Assembly (NCBI RefSeq): GCF_023370775.1
Contig: NZ_JAMCCQ010000005.1
Location: 310,001 to 374,000 of the forward strand
DNA from: Marivita sp. GX14005
GTDB lineage: Bacteria; Pseudomonadota; Alphaproteobacteria; Rhodobacterales; Rhodobacteraceae
Length of the DNA stretch: 64,000 nt
Reading direction: 5' to 3'
A program made the position numbers and the translations under genes. The notes beneath the pieces were generated by a model. That model saw only the letters and a list, made by a program, of their open reading frames with translations, was not told where the DNA came from and did not search any database. Shown one piece after another: positions 49,078 through 59,163 of this stretch; the first letter of the stretch is position 1; each line of letters begins with the position of its first letter.

Positions 49078-50154
49078 ATGGCAACGGCAGATCTCCTGAC
49101 TATGGACAGCAAGCGCGACGCGAACAAGCAAAAGGCCCTCGATTCGGCGCTGGCCCAGATCGAACGCCAATTCGGCAAGGGCTCGATCATGAAACTGGGC
49201 GGCGACAACGCGCTGCGCGATATCGAGGCGACCTCGACCGGCTCTTTGGGGCTGGATATCGCGCTCGGGATCGGCGGCTTGCCGAAGGGGCGCATCATCG
49301 AGATTTACGGCCCCGAAAGCTCCGGCAAGACCACGCTGACGCTGCATTGCGTGGCGGAAGAGCAGAAGAAAGGCGGCGTTTGCGCCTTTGTCGATGCCGA
49401 ACACGCGCTCGATCCGCAATATGCCCGCAAGCTGGGCGTCAATCTCGACGAATTGCTGATCTCGCAGCCCGACACCGGCGAACAGGCGCTCGAGATCACC
49501 GATACGCTGGTGCGCTCCGGCGCGGTGAGCATGGTGGTCGTCGATTCGGTCGCCGCGCTCACGCCGAAATCCGAGCTTGAAGGCGATATGGGCGACAGCA
49601 GCGTCGGCGTTCACGCGCGCCTGATGAGCCAGGCGATGCGCAAGCTGACCGGCTCCATCGCACGCTCGAACTGCATGGTGATCTTCATCAACCAGATCCG
49701 CATGAAGATCGGCGTCATGTTCGGCAGCCCCGAAACCACCACGGGGGGCAACGCGCTGAAATTCTACAGCTCGGTCAGGCTCGATATCCGCCGGATCGGC
49801 GCGATCAAGGATCGCGACGAGGTCGTCGGCAACGCCACCCGCGTCAAGGTGGTCAAGAACAAGGTGGCACCGCCCTTCAAGCAGGTGGAATTCGACATCA
49901 TGTATGGCGAAGGCATCTCCAAGATGGGCGAATTGATCGATCTGGGTGTGAAGGCCGGCGTGGTCGAGAAATCAGGCGCCTGGTATTCCTATGGAGACGA
50001 GCGGATCGGGCAGGGCCGCGAGAACGTCAAGACGTTCCTGCGCGAAAACAAGCGCATCGCGCTGGAGATCGAGGACAAGATTCGCGCAGCCCACGGGCTC
50101 GAATTCGACATGGAGGCCCATGCCGAAGAAGACGGCGATGTCGTCGACAGCTGA
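49078..50154 (+). CDS. recA: Recombinase RecA
   Basis: This 358-residue protein catalyses strand exchange, LexA cleavage and recombination, including of DNA brought in by gene transfer agents. Walker A GPESSGKT is at residues 78-85, the catalytic Glu is in VDAEHALDP, the L2 loop is [19 protein letters not shown], and the C-terminus is acidic ([13 protein letters not shown]). AAGGAT lies upstream of the ATG. LexA-type sites precede the gene and a stem-loop terminator follows. Confidence 0.98.
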   Translation: MATADLLTMDSKRDANKQKALDSALAQIERQFGKGSIMKLGGDNALRDIEATSTGSLGLDIALGIGGLPKGRIIEIYGPESSGKTTLTLHCVAEEQKKGGVCAFVDAEHALDPQYARKLGVNLDELLISQPDTGEQALEITDTLVRSGAVSMVVVDSVAALTPKSELEGDMGDSSVGVHARLMSQAMRKLTGSIARSNCMVIFINQIRMKIGVMFGSPETTTGGNALKFYSSVRLDIRRIGAIKDRDEVVGNATRVKVVKNKVAPPFKQVEFDIMYGEGISKMGELIDLGVKAGVVEKSGAWYSYGDERIGQGRENVKTFLRENKRIALEIEDKIRAAHGLEFDMEAHAEEDGDVVDS

Positions 50155-50220
50155 CACGGTCGCAGATGGCGACTGCTGAAACGCCTTGAGCCGGGACGCC
50201 GGTTCGAGAATATCTCGGAG

Positions 50221-50255
50221 CAGGGCGGCGAACGCGCCGCCCTGTTGCCGTTTTG
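50221..50255 (+). terminator. Stem-loop terminator of recA
   Basis: Stem CAGGGCGGCG / CGCCGCCCTG (50221-50230 and 50235-50244, loop AACG) is followed by TTGCCGTTTT. The strong stem with a partial T-run suggests intrinsic termination about 70 bp after recA. Confidence 0.7.
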
Positions 50256-50339
50256 GCCGCGCAATCCGGTGGACAGCCTTCGGGGCAGGCGATATTCCGA
50301 ACGCAACCTTGAAACATCGCCCGCAGGTCAGGTTCCCAC

Positions 50340-53015
50340 ATGCGCACGCTGAACGATATCCGCTCCACCTTCCTGGATTATTTTGCGAAACACGGCCATG
50401 AGGTCGTGCCGTCGAGCCCGCTTGTGCCGCGAAACGATCCCACGCTGATGTTCGTCAATTCCGGCATGGTGCAGTTCAAGAACCTTTTCACCGGGGTCGA
50501 GCACCGCGACTACAAACGCGCCACGACCGCGCAGAAATGCGTGCGCGCGGGCGGCAAGCACAACGATCTGGACAATGTCGGCTATACCGCGCGGCACCAT
50601 ACCTTCTTCGAAATGCTCGGAAATTTCAGTTTCGGCGATTATTTCAAGGCCGATGCGATCCCGTTCGCCTGGGATCTTGTCACCAAGGAGCTCGGCATCG
50701 ACAAGAGCCGCCTTTTGACCACCGTGTTCCATACGGACGACGAGGCGTTCGAGATCTGGCGCAAGGTGGGCGTGCCCGAGGACCGGATCATCCGCATCGC
50801 CACCGACGACAATTTCTGGCAGATGGGCCCGACCGGCCCCTGCGGCCCCTGCACCGAGATTTTCTACGATCACGGCGAGCAATACTGGGGCGGCCCTCCG
50901 GGAAGCCCGGAGGAGGATGGCGACCGTTTCGTTGAGATCTGGAACCTCGTTTTCATGCAATACGAGCAGTTCGAGGATGGCACGCGCAAGGAATTGGCGG
51001 CGCAATCCATCGACACCGGCATGGGGATCGAGCGGGTCGCGGCGCTGCTTCAGGGCACGAACGACAATTACGCGACCGATCTCATGCGGTCGCTGATCGA
51101 AGCGAGCGCCGATGTATCCTCGACCGATCCGGACGGGCCGGGCAAGACGCATCACCGGGTGATCGCGGATCATCTGCGCTCGACCTCCTTCCTGATCGCC
51201 GATGGCGTCATGCCAAGCAATGACGGGCGCGGTTACGTTCTGCGCCGCATCATGCGCCGCGCGATGCGGCACGCGCATCTGCTGGGCGCGCGCGATCCGA
51301 TGATGCACAAGCTGGTGCCCGCGCTGGTGCGCCAGATGGGTGCGGCCTATCCCGAACTCGGCCGGGCGCAGCCGCTGATCGAGGAAACGCTGCGGCTGGA
51401 GGAAACGCGGTTCAAGCAGACGCTGGATCGCGGGCTGAAACTGCTGGACGAGGAGCTCGAACGCCTGCCCGAAAGCGCGTCCTTCCCGGGTGAGACGGCG
51501 TTCAAGCTTTACGACACCTATGGCTTCCCGCTCGATCTGACGCAGGATGCGTTGCGCGAGCGCGACCGGCAGGTCGATATCGACGGGTTCGACAGCGCGA
51601 TGGCCGAGCAGAGGGCCAAGGCGCGCGCGGCCTGGGCCGGGTCGGGCGAGGCGGCGGATTTGGCCGTCTGGTTCGATATCGCCGAGGAACACGGCGCCAC
51701 GGATTTCCTCGGCTATGATACCGAAACCGCAGAGGGGCAGATCCTCGCACTGGTGCGCGATGGCGCCGAGGTGAGCGCGCTGGCGGAGGGAGAGACCGGC
51801 TGGGCGATCCTCAACCAGTCGCCGTTTTACGGCGAGGCGGGCGGGCAGGTCGGCGATACCGGCTGGATGCGACGGCTCGACAACGAGGATGACTGGTGCG
51901 AGGTCCGTGACACCAAGCGCATGGGCGACGGCAAGCTGCTGGCGCATCAGGTGACGGTCCGGCGCGGCACGTTCAAGCCGGGCGAGGCGGTGCAGATGGA
52001 GGTCGATCATGCCCGCCGCACTTCCATCCGCGCCAACCATTCGGCGACGCATCTGCTTCATGAGGCGCTGCGCCGTGCGCTTGGGAGCCATGTTGCGCAG
52101 CGCGGCTCGCTGAACGCGCCGGACCGGCTGCGCTTCGATTTCAGCCATGGCAAGGCGCTATCGCTCGATGAGTTGAAACAAATCGAGGCGGAAGTGAACG
52201 ACTACATCCGCCAAAACGCGCCGGTCGAGACGCGGATCATGACGCCGGACGATGCCCGCGGGCTGGGCGCGCAGGCGCTCTTCGGAGAGAAATACGGCGA
52301 CGAGGTGCGCGTCGTGTCGATGGGCACGCAATCGAACTCCGGCAAGGGCGCGGGCGGCAATACCTATTCGATCGAGCTGTGCGGCGGCACCCATGTGCGG
52401 CGCACCGGCGATATCGGCGTTTTCGTCACGCTGGGCGACAGCGCATCGAGCGCGGGCGTGAGGCGGATCGAGGCGCTGACCGGGGCGGAGGCGTTCCGCT
52501 ACCTGTCCGAGCAAGATCACCGGCTGGCCGAAACCGCGCTGGAGTTGAAGGCGCAGGCGGCGGATGTGCCGGCACGGGTGAAGGCGCTTCTGGACGAGCG
52601 CAAGGCGCTGGCCAACGAGGTGGCGCAACTGCGGCGGGAACTGGCGATGGCCGGCGGCGCGGGGCAGGGCGGCGGCGGCGCGGCGCGCGAGATCGGCGGC
52701 GTGAAATTCGCCGCGCAAGTGCTGTCGGGCGTGTCGGGCAAGGATCTTCCGCCGCTGATCGACGAGCACAAGGCGCGGCTCGGCTCGGGCGCGGTGTTGC
52801 TCATCGCCGATACCGGCGGCAAGGCGGCGGTCGCGGCCGGTGTGACATCCGATCTGGTGGGCAAGGTGTCCGCCGTCGATCTGGTCAAGGCGGCGGTGCC
52901 GGAACTGGGCGGCAAGGGCGGCGGCGGCCGGCCCGACATGGCGCAGGGCGGCGGCGCGTCGGCGCAAAACGCCGAAGCCGCCATCAGGGCCGCCGAAGCC
53001 GTTTTGGAGGGTTGA
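50340..53015 (+). CDS. alaS: Alanyl-tRNA synthetase
   Basis: This 891-residue class II synthetase charges tRNA-Ala. The N-terminal catalytic core starts [21 protein letters not shown] and has motif 2 [21 protein letters not shown]. The editing domain carries [15 protein letters not shown] (HxxxH) and [17 protein letters not shown], the zinc/editing CxxxH. The C-terminal DHHA1/C-Ala part is Gly-rich ([16 protein letters not shown]). Full length. It follows recA by 185 bp, a conserved neighbourhood. Confidence 0.98.
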   Translation: MRTLNDIRSTFLDYFAKHGHEVVPSSPLVPRNDPTLMFVNSGMVQFKNLFTGVEHRDYKRATTAQKCVRAGGKHNDLDNVGYTARHHTFFEMLGNFSFGDYFKADAIPFAWDLVTKELGIDKSRLLTTVFHTDDEAFEIWRKVGVPEDRIIRIATDDNFWQMGPTGPCGPCTEIFYDHGEQYWGGPPGSPEEDGDRFVEIWNLVFMQYEQFEDGTRKELAAQSIDTGMGIERVAALLQGTNDNYATDLMRSLIEASADVSSTDPDGPGKTHHRVIADHLRSTSFLIADGVMPSNDGRGYVLRRIMRRAMRHAHLLGARDPMMHKLVPALVRQMGAAYPELGRAQPLIEETLRLEETRFKQTLDRGLKLLDEELERLPESASFPGETAFKLYDTYGFPLDLTQDALRERDRQVDIDGFDSAMAEQRAKARAAWAGSGEAADLAVWFDIAEEHGATDFLGYDTETAEGQILALVRDGAEVSALAEGETGWAILNQSPFYGEAGGQVGDTGWMRRLDNEDDWCEVRDTKRMGDGKLLAHQVTVRRGTFKPGEAVQMEVDHARRTSIRANHSATHLLHEALRRALGSHVAQRGSLNAPDRLRFDFSHGKALSLDELKQIEAEVNDYIRQNAPVETRIMTPDDARGLGAQALFGEKYGDEVRVVSMGTQSNSGKGAGGNTYSIELCGGTHVRRTGDIGVFVTLGDSASSAGVRRIEALTGAEAFRYLSEQDHRLAETALELKAQAADVPARVKALLDERKALANEVAQLRRELAMAGGAGQGGGGAAREIGGVKFAAQVLSGVSGKDLPPLIDEHKARLGSGAVLLIADTGGKAAVAAGVTSDLVGKVSAVDLVKAAVPELGGKGGGGRPDMAQGGGASAQNAEAAIRAAEAVLEG

Positions 53016-53018
53016 GCC

Positions 53019-53306
53019 TTGCCCGCACTCTGGATCGCCCATGTCACCGTCACCGATGCTGACGCCTACGCGAAATATGCCGAACTCGCCGGACCCGCCA
53101 TCGCCAAACATGGCGGGCGGTTCCTTGCCCGCGGCGGCCGCTTCAAACAGCTTGAAGGCCAGGAACGGCTGCGCAACGTGGTGGCGCAGTTTCCGTCGCT
53201 CGAAGCGGCGGAGGCCTGTTACAACAGCCCGGAATACCAGCAGGCGCTCGATCATGCGCGCGATGCGTCCGAGCGGGAATTGTTGATCGTCGAGACGACG
53301 GAATAG
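53019..53306 (+). CDS. DUF1330 family protein
   Basis: This 95-residue dimeric ferredoxin-fold protein contains ALWIAHVTVTDADAYAKYAELAGPAIAKHGGRFLARGG and VVAQFPSLEAAEACYNSPEYQQA, the DUF1330 signature. The start is a TTG at 53019, three bases after alaS, with GGAGG about ten bases upstream inside alaS. Function is unknown; cotranscription with alaS is likely. Confidence 0.88.
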   Translation: MPALWIAHVTVTDADAYAKYAELAGPAIAKHGGRFLARGGRFKQLEGQERLRNVVAQFPSLEAAEACYNSPEYQQALDHARDASERELLIVETTE

Positions 53307-53310
53307 ACGC

Positions 53311-53354
53311 CGGAAGGGCTATGCGAAGCCCTTCCGCATACGGTTTCGAAACCG
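53311..53354. terminator. Hairpins between convergent genes
   Basis: Stem CGGAAGGGCT/AGCCCTTCCG (53311-53320 and 53327-53336) is followed by the 14-base palindrome CGGTTTCGAAACCG (53341-53354). They fill the 49-bp gap between two convergent stops and could terminate from both sides, though no T-run is present. Confidence 0.5.
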
Positions 53355-53355
53355 C

Positions 53356-55173
53356 TTAGCTCGCCTTGGACATCCGCTTGCGCTCATGCGGATCGAGATA
53401 GCGCTTGCGCAGACGGATCGCGTTCGGCGTCACCTCGACCAACTCGTCATCGTTGATATAGGCAATCGCCTCTTCCAGCGACAGCGTGACCGGCGGTGTG
53501 AGGCGCACCGCATCGTCAGTGCCCGATGCGCGCACATTGGTCAGCTTCTTGCCCTTGAGCGGGTTCACTTCGAGATCGTTCTCGCGGCTGTGCTCGCCGA
53601 TGATCATCCCGGTATAGACCGCTTCCTGCGCGCCGATGAACATGCGCCCGCGCTCTTCGAGGTTCCAGAGCGCGTAGGCGACGGATGTGCCGTTCTCCAT
53701 CGAGATCAGAACCCCCGCGCGGCGACCGGGGATCGGCCCTTTATGCGGCGTCCAGCCATGGAACACCCGGTTCAGAACCCCTGTGCCCCGCGTGTCGGTC
53801 AGGAATTCGCCGTGATAGCCGATGAGCCCGCGCGAGGGGACATGCGCGATGATGCGCGTCTTGCCTGCTCCGGCCGGTTTCATCTCGACCAGCTCGCCCT
53901 TGCGCGCGCCGGTCAGCTTTTCGATCACCGCGCCGGAATAGTCGTCATCCACGTCGATGGTGGCTTCCTCGACCGGCTCCATCGTCTGGCCGTTCTCTTC
54001 GCGCATGATGACCTGCGGGCGCGAGATGCTGAGCTCGAAGCCTTCGCGGCGCATGTTCTCGATCAACACGCCCATCTGCAATTCACCGCGGCCCGAGACC
54101 TCGAACGCCTCGCCGCCCGGCGTGTCGGCGACCTTGATCGCGACGTTCGATTCCGCTTCCTTCATCAGACGGTCGCGGATTACGCGGGATTGCACCTTCT
54201 TGCCGTCCCGGCCGGCGAGCGGGCTGTCGTTGATGCCGAAGGTCACGGTGATAGTCGGAGGATCGATGGGTTGCGCCTCCAGCGGCTCATCGACGGCGAG
54301 CGCGCAGATCGTGTCGGCCACGGTCGCCTTGGACATGCCCGCGATCGAGACGATATCGCCGGCCAGCGCCTCGTCGATATCCTGCGGGCCGAGGCCGCGA
54401 AACGCCTGAATCTTGGTAACGCGGAACTGTTCGATCTTCTGGCCCATCCGGCTGAGCGCCTGAACGCTCGCGCCGACCTTGAGCCGCCCGGTCTCCACAC
54501 GCCCGGTCAGGATACGCCCGACGAACGGGTCCGATCCGAGCGTGACGGCGAGCATGCGGAAATCCTCGTCCTGATGCCTGACCTGCTTGGGGGCCGGCAC
54601 GTGATCGACGATCAGCTTGAACAGCGCTTCGAGATCCTTGCGCGGCCCGTCGAGATCGGCATCGGCCCATCCGGAACGGCCCGAGGCGTAAAGATGCGGG
54701 AAATCGAGCTGGTCTTCGTTCGCATCGAGAGAGGCGAAGAGATCGAAACACTCATCCAGCGCGCGGTCGGGTTCGGCATCGGGTTTGTCGACCTTGTTGA
54801 GCACGACGATCGGCCGCAGGCCAAGCGCGAGCGCCTTGGAGGTCACGAATTTCGTCTGCGGCATCGGCCCTTCGGCGGCGTCGACCAGCAGCACGACGCC
54901 ATCGACCATCGACAGGATGCGTTCGACCTCGCCGCCGAAATCGGCGTGACCGGGCGTGTCGACGATGTTGATGCGCGTGCCCTTCCACTCGACCGACGTG
55001 GCCTTGGCGAGGATCGTGATGCCGCGCTCGCGCTCCAGATCGCCGGAATCCATCGCCCGTTCGGCGACGGCCTGGTTTGCGCGGAAGGCGCCGGATTGTT
55101 TCAGAAGTTCGTCCACCAGCGTGGTCTTGCCGTGGTCAACGTGGGCGATAATCGCAATGTTGCGAAGGTCCAT
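53356..55173 (-). CDS. typA: Ribosome-associated GTPase TypA/BipA
   Basis: This 605-residue translational GTPase has G1 AHVDHGKTT (residues 10-18), switch I RERGITI, G3 DTPGHADF and G4 [11 protein letters not shown]-like domains III-V and the BipA-specific C-terminal domain ([10 protein letters not shown]-type segment, [11 protein letters not shown]-like) follow. It helps 50S assembly and growth under stress or cold. Full length, no anomalies. Its promoter is in the 328-bp divergent gap. Confidence 0.97.
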   Translation of the reverse strand: MDLRNIAIIAHVDHGKTTLVDELLKQSGAFRANQAVAERAMDSGDLERERGITILAKATSVEWKGTRINIVDTPGHADFGGEVERILSMVDGVVLLVDAAEGPMPQTKFVTSKALALGLRPIVVLNKVDKPDAEPDRALDECFDLFASLDANEDQLDFPHLYASGRSGWADADLDGPRKDLEALFKLIVDHVPAPKQVRHQDEDFRMLAVTLGSDPFVGRILTGRVETGRLKVGASVQALSRMGQKIEQFRVTKIQAFRGLGPQDIDEALAGDIVSIAGMSKATVADTICALAVDEPLEAQPIDPPTITVTFGINDSPLAGRDGKKVQSRVIRDRLMKEAESNVAIKVADTPGGEAFEVSGRGELQMGVLIENMRREGFELSISRPQVIMREENGQTMEPVEEATIDVDDDYSGAVIEKLTGARKGELVEMKPAGAGKTRIIAHVPSRGLIGYHGEFLTDTRGTGVLNRVFHGWTPHKGPIPGRRAGVLISMENGTSVAYALWNLEERGRMFIGAQEAVYTGMIIGEHSRENDLEVNPLKGKKLTNVRASGTDDAVRLTPPVTLSLEEAIAYINDDELVEVTPNAIRLRKRYLDPHERKRMSKAS

Positions 55174-55403
55174 TGAATCTCTATCTCGTGCAGGAATGAT
55201 GTGGGCGGGGTTACAAGCCAGAAGCCCGGAACACCAGCAAAAAGGTGTATGCGGCGCGCTCGATAGCCTGTCGCAAAATTATCACGGTTCTGACCTCACC
55301 TTGGCGTGATCCGGAACCGGCGGAAAATGACCGACCGAATGGCGGTTTCGGCAGGGTTTGGCCGGTATTTTTTTGCCGCTTTTCAGGAAATTGGAACGGG
55401 CTA

Positions 55404-55501
55404 TTGAAACCCGAGGCCGAATGACAAAGTTAGGGTCAGGAGCGAGGCAGACTTTCGTGCTGCGAGGCTTGAGAACAAGACAACCCGAGAAAGGACATCT
55501 C
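55404..55501 (+). promoter_or_regulatory. Leader region of outer membrane protein gene
   Basis: The 328-bp gap 55174-55501 separates divergent typA and the outer membrane gene. A TTGAAA hexamer at 55404 with an A/T-richer segment 17 bases on (around 55427-55432) is the best promoter candidate, leaving a leader of about 65 bases with AAAGGA before the ATG. No other gene is seen in the gap; T-runs occur at 55369-55375. Confidence 0.3.
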
Positions 55502-56083
55502 ATGAAAAAGATCTTGTTGAGCACAGCGTTCATCGCGTCCGCCGCAACCGCAACCTACGCCGGCAGCGCCGGTGAGCCGGTTGTCGAGCCCGTCGTGGTC
55601 GAGCCCGTCGCCGTTGCACCGATGCTGGGCGGCGACTGGACCGGCTTTTATGGCGGTCTGAGCCTTGGTCAGGCATGGGTCGATGCCGACGACGATCTCG
55701 ATGACAGCGAAATGGTTTACGGCGTGCATGGCGGTTACGACTATGACTTCGGCCGTTTCGTTCTGGGTGGCGAACTCGACTACCAGACCGGCGAAGACCT
55801 GAACCTGGGCGGCGAAGATATTGACGACATCGTTCGTCTGAAGATGCGCGCCGGTTACGATCTCGACCGCACGCTCGTTTACGGCGTCCTGGGTGCCGCG
55901 CAGCTGAACACCGACAACTTCGACGACACGGGTTGGGTTGCCGGTATCGGTGCTGAATATCTCGTGACCGACAATGTCAGCCTCGGCGCGGAATACCTGT
56001 ATCACCAGTTCGACGATTTCGATGACACCAATCTTGATATCGACGCTGATACCCTGTCCCTGCGCGCGAACTTCCGGTTCTAA
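55502..56083 (+). CDS. Outer membrane beta-barrel protein (Omp25/porin-like)
   Basis: This 193-residue precursor has a signal peptide (MKKILLSTAFIASAATATYA, cleavage before GSAG), a short Val/Pro/Glu linker (EPVVEPVVVEPVAVAP) and an eight-strand barrel. The barrel begins DWTGFYGGLSLG and ends SLRANFRF with a terminal Phe, the outer-membrane sorting signal. It is very acidic (many DD pairs). Barrel strands include GGYDYDFGRFVLGGELDYQ and GAEYLVTDNVSLGAEYLYH. It resembles Omp25/Omp31 and OmpA-like barrels. A strong terminator follows. Confidence 0.88.
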   Translation: MKKILLSTAFIASAATATYAGSAGEPVVEPVVVEPVAVAPMLGGDWTGFYGGLSLGQAWVDADDDLDDSEMVYGVHGGYDYDFGRFVLGGELDYQTGEDLNLGGEDIDDIVRLKMRAGYDLDRTLVYGVLGAAQLNTDNFDDTGWVAGIGAEYLVTDNVSLGAEYLYHQFDDFDDTNLDIDADTLSLRANFRF

Positions 56084-56111
56084 GACCGAACGTTTCACGT
56101 AAGGCACAAGA

Positions 56112-56145
56112 CGCGCATCGCCCCGGCGGTGCGCGTTTTTCGTTT
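56112..56145 (+). terminator. Rho-independent terminator
   Basis: Stem CGCGCATCGCC/GGCGGTGCGCG (56112-56122 and 56125-56135) is followed directly by TTTTTCGTTT. It ends the outer membrane gene and abuts the stop of the convergent SMR gene. Confidence 0.85.
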
Positions 56146-56474
56146 CAATGCGTGGTCGTGCCCGAAAAGAGGTTGATGATGACGATCCCCGCGAGAATCA
56201 ACGCGATGCCGATGACCGCCGCCGCATCGAGCCGTTGGCCGAAGACGGCGAACCCGATGATCGCGATAAAGACGATGCCGAGCCCGGACCAGATCGCATA
56301 GGCAATGCCGACCGGAAATGTCTTGAGCACGATCCCCAGCATGTAGAAGGCCGCCGCATAGCTGATCACCGTGATCAGCGAGGGGATGGGCCGGGTGAAT
56401 TGCTGGCTGGCCTGTAGCGCGGTCGTGCCGATCGTCTCGGCCAGCACGGCGAACATGAGGATGAGATAGGGCAT
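56145..56474 (-). CDS. Small multidrug resistance (SMR) family transporter
   Basis: This 109-residue protein has four transmembrane helices. The conserved membrane Glu is in LAETIGTTALQAS (about residue 13). AAAFYMLGIVLKTFPVGIAYAIWSGLGIVFIAIIGFAVFGQ is the family core (shown in its parts FYMLGIVLKTFPVGIAYAIW and SGLGIV). EmrE-type members export cationic biocides; others export guanidinium or spermidine. AGGAG lies seven bases before the ATG at 56474. It is cotranscribed with or follows the YitT-like gene. Confidence 0.88.
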   Translation of the reverse strand: MPYLILMFAVLAETIGTTALQASQQFTRPIPSLITVISYAAAFYMLGIVLKTFPVGIAYAIWSGLGIVFIAIIGFAVFGQRLDAAAVIGIALILAGIVIINLFSGTTTH

Positions 56475-56501
56475 GAGCAAGCTCCTGCGGAAACGGACAG
56501 G

Positions 56502-57122
56502 TCAGGATCGCGCAACATAGCGATCGCGCCGGTGATTGACGGTGATGATCATGTTCAGGATCGCCGCGCCGAACAGCGACCACAACACCGACTGCCAGGG
56601 CAATGCCAGCAAGGCGAGCGTAAAGACGATAAGATCGAAGCCGAGCTGCACATTCCCGGCCTTGATCCCCCGCGTGTCCTGCAACCAGAGCGCTACGATC
56701 CCGACCCCGCCCAGCGTCGCGCCATGCCGAAAAAGCAGCAGCAGCCCGACGCCCGTGACCGTTCCGGCCAGCGCCGCGCCGACGGCGGGGTGCAGATCGT
56801 TGATCGTCAGCGCCAGCGGCAAAAGCTCCGCGATGGCCGACATGCAACCCACCGCGGCGAATGTCTTGAGCGTGAACCGCCAACCCATCTGCACCACGCC
56901 AAGCGCGTAGAAGGGCAGGTTGAGCACGAAGAAGATCGCACCGAAGGACCATCCTGTCAGGTAATCGCCCAGGAGCGACAGCCCGGCGATCTGCCCGGTG
57001 AGCAGATGCGACGCGGCAAGGAACTGCACGCCAAGCGCGACCAGCGTTGCGCCGGTCAGGATGGCCAGCGCGTCCTCGAACGGGCTGTGCCGATCGGGTG
57101 GCGGGGAGCCAAGAAGGATCAT
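56502..57122 (-). CDS. YitT-family membrane protein
   Basis: This 206-residue integral membrane protein has about five hydrophobic helices. LVALGVQFLAASHLLTGQIAGLSLL near the N-terminus and LFRHGATLGGVGIVALWLQD near the middle match the YitT/DUF161 family signature (TGGxxGxA-like and GGxGI). Function is unsettled. It lies just after icd on the same strand (19 bp), so read-through from icd is plausible. Confidence 0.82.
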   Translation of the reverse strand: MILLGSPPPDRHSPFEDALAILTGATLVALGVQFLAASHLLTGQIAGLSLLGDYLTGWSFGAIFFVLNLPFYALGVVQMGWRFTLKTFAAVGCMSAIAELLPLALTINDLHPAVGAALAGTVTGVGLLLLFRHGATLGGVGIVALWLQDTRGIKAGNVQLGFDLIVFTLALLALPWQSVLWSLFGAAILNMIITVNHRRDRYVARS

Positions 57123-57141
57123 CGCCCGGTCTCCTGCGCCA

Positions 57142-58356
57142 TCAACCCGTCAGCGCGGCGTTGAGCCGTTCATCGAGTTTTTCGAGAAAACCCATCGTCG
57201 TCAGCCAGCTTTGTTCCGGCCCGACGAGCAGCGCCAGATCCTTGGTCATGTAACCGGCCTCCACCGTCTGCACGACAACGCGTTGGAGCGTTTCCGCAAA
57301 GGCGCGCAGGCTGATATTCTCGTCGAGCTTCGCGCGGTGCTTGAGCGCGCCCGTCCAAGCGTAGATGGAGGCGATGGAATTGGTCGAGGTCTGCTCGCCC
57401 GCCTGATGCTGGCGGTAATGTCGCGTGACGGTGCCATGCGCGGCCTCCGCCTCGACGATCTTGCCATCGGGTGTCATCAGCTGCGAGGACATCATGCCGA
57501 GCGATCCGAACCCCTGAGCGACCGTATCCGATTGCACATCGCCGTCGTAATTCTTGCAGGCCCAGACGAAGCCGCCATTCCATTTCATCGCGCAGGCAAC
57601 CATGTCGTCGATCAGCCGGTGCTGGTATTCGATGCCCTTGGCCTCGAACGCCTCCTTGAACTCCGCGTCGTAAATCTCCTCGAAGATTTCGAGGAAGCGG
57701 CCGTCATATTGCTTGAGAATGGTGTTCTTGGTCGACAAATAGACCGGCCAGCCGATGTTGAGCCCGTAATTGAACGAGGCGCGCGCGAAATCGCGGATGG
57801 AGGCGTCGAGGTTATACATCGACATGAACACCCCCGCGGAGGGCGCGTCGAACACATCGCGTTCGATCACCGTGCCGTCCTCGCCCTCGAATTTCATCGT
57901 CAGCTTGCCGGCGCCGGGAAACTTGAAATCCTGCGCCTTGTATTGATCGCCGAAGGCGTGCCGCCCGACAACGATGGGACGCGTCCAGCCGGGAACGAGG
58001 CGCGGCACGTTGCGGCAGATGATCGGCTGGCGGAAGATCACGCCGCCGAGGATATTGCGGATCGTGCCGTTCGGGCTGCGCCACATCTTCTTCAGGCCGA
58101 ACTCCTCGACCCGCGCCTCATCGGGGGTAATCGTGGCGCATTTGACGGCGACGCCGACTTCCTTCGTCTTTTCAGCCGCTTCTATGGTGACGCGATCCTC
58201 GGTCCGGTCGCGCTCTTCGATGCCGAGATCGTAGTAAAGCAGATCGATATCGAGATAGGGCAGGATCAGTTTCTTCTTGATGAAATCCCAGATGATCCGG
58301 GTCATCTCATCGCCGTCCATCTCGACAACCGGGTTATCCACCTTGATCTTCGTCAT
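57142..58356 (-). CDS. icd: Isocitrate dehydrogenase (NADP+), homodimeric type
   Basis: This 404-residue TCA-cycle enzyme starts [20 protein letters not shown]. Substrate residues are in [27 protein letters not shown] and [12 protein letters not shown] (Arg). Catalytic Tyr/Lys and metal Asp are in the [21 protein letters not shown] region. It belongs to the eukaryotic-like type II group usual in Alphaproteobacteria. [15 protein letters not shown] marks the NADP site. Complete and ordinary. Confidence 0.97.
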   Translation of the reverse strand: MTKIKVDNPVVEMDGDEMTRIIWDFIKKKLILPYLDIDLLYYDLGIEERDRTEDRVTIEAAEKTKEVGVAVKCATITPDEARVEEFGLKKMWRSPNGTIRNILGGVIFRQPIICRNVPRLVPGWTRPIVVGRHAFGDQYKAQDFKFPGAGKLTMKFEGEDGTVIERDVFDAPSAGVFMSMYNLDASIRDFARASFNYGLNIGWPVYLSTKNTILKQYDGRFLEIFEEIYDAEFKEAFEAKGIEYQHRLIDDMVACAMKWNGGFVWACKNYDGDVQSDTVAQGFGSLGMMSSQLMTPDGKIVEAEAAHGTVTRHYRQHQAGEQTSTNSIASIYAWTGALKHRAKLDENISLRAFAETLQRVVVQTVEAGYMTKDLALLVGPEQSWLTTMGFLEKLDERLNAALTG

Positions 58357-58467
58357 GACCGCTCCTTGTCGCTGCTAAAGGCCGCCTCTCGCGGGCGACA
58401 GACTCGCCCGGCGGGTTCGGCCATGGCCTAGCACCCCGCCGCGCCGGGTGACAGGGGGCGCGCGAGG

Positions 58468-59100
58468 TCAGGCGCCTTCGGACAGCTCGTCAAGCACACG
58501 GAGCCACAGCTCGGACGGCTGCGCGCCGGGAACGGCGTGTTGCCCCGCGACGATGAAGGTCGGCACGGAACTCACGCCCATTCCGCGCGCGGCGGCATCG
58601 CGTTCGACGATCTCGCGGCGGTCCTCTTCGGTTTTCAAAAGCCGCAGGATCACGCTCGCGTCGAGCCCGGCGGCATCGGCCACATCGGCCAGCACATCCG
58701 CATCGCCGATATCGCGCCCATCGACGAAATAGGCGCGAAACAGCCCATCGACCACCGGCCCTTGCCGGTCCTCGATCCCGGCCCAGTGAATGACGCGGTG
58801 GGCATCCAGCGTATTGGGCGTCTTTTCAATGGCTTCGAGATTGATTTTCACGCCCGCGGCCTCGGCATGTTCCATCACCGGCGCATAGGCCTGAACCGCG
58901 GCCTCCTGGCCGCCGAATTTCGCTTCCAGGTAATCCCGCCGATCCATCCCGCCCGTCGGCATATCGGGATTGAGCTGGAACGGATGCCAGGTGATCTGGA
59001 ACGGATGATCCGGGCGCTGCGCCAGCGCGCTGTCGAGATTGGCCTTGCCGATATAGCACCACGGGCAGATCGGATCGGACATGATGTCGAGTTTAACCAT
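58468..59100 (-). CDS. DsbA-family oxidoreductase (FrnE-like)
   Basis: This 210-residue thioredoxin-fold protein with a helical insert has the redox motif CPWC in MSDPICPWCYIGKANLD (residues 7-23) and the cis-Pro in VSSVPTFIVAGQHAVPGAQ. No signal peptide is present, so it is cytosolic, unlike DsbA proper. FrnE-like proteins reduce or isomerise disulfides or handle glutathione adducts. It lies between icd and the acyl-CoA ligase, all on the minus strand. Confidence 0.88.
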   Translation of the reverse strand: MVKLDIMSDPICPWCYIGKANLDSALAQRPDHPFQITWHPFQLNPDMPTGGMDRRDYLEAKFGGQEAAVQAYAPVMEHAEAAGVKINLEAIEKTPNTLDAHRVIHWAGIEDRQGPVVDGLFRAYFVDGRDIGDADVLADVADAAGLDASVILRLLKTEEDRREIVERDAAARGMGVSSVPTFIVAGQHAVPGAQPSELWLRVLDELSEGA

Positions 59101-59163
59101 TCTGCGCCTTTTGCCTGTCTGTTTTCAAAGCTCTACCAGATCGCGCGGAGAATGGTAAGCCGC

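Noticed and set aside
53386-55176. 596-residue frame antisense to typA
   Set aside because: typA is full length with all GTPase motifs; the other strand has no ribosome-binding site and no known domain.
55313-55347. GGAAC upstream of the outer membrane gene as an EcfG promoter
   Set aside because: The next GTT is 27 bases away, far outside the allowed spacing.
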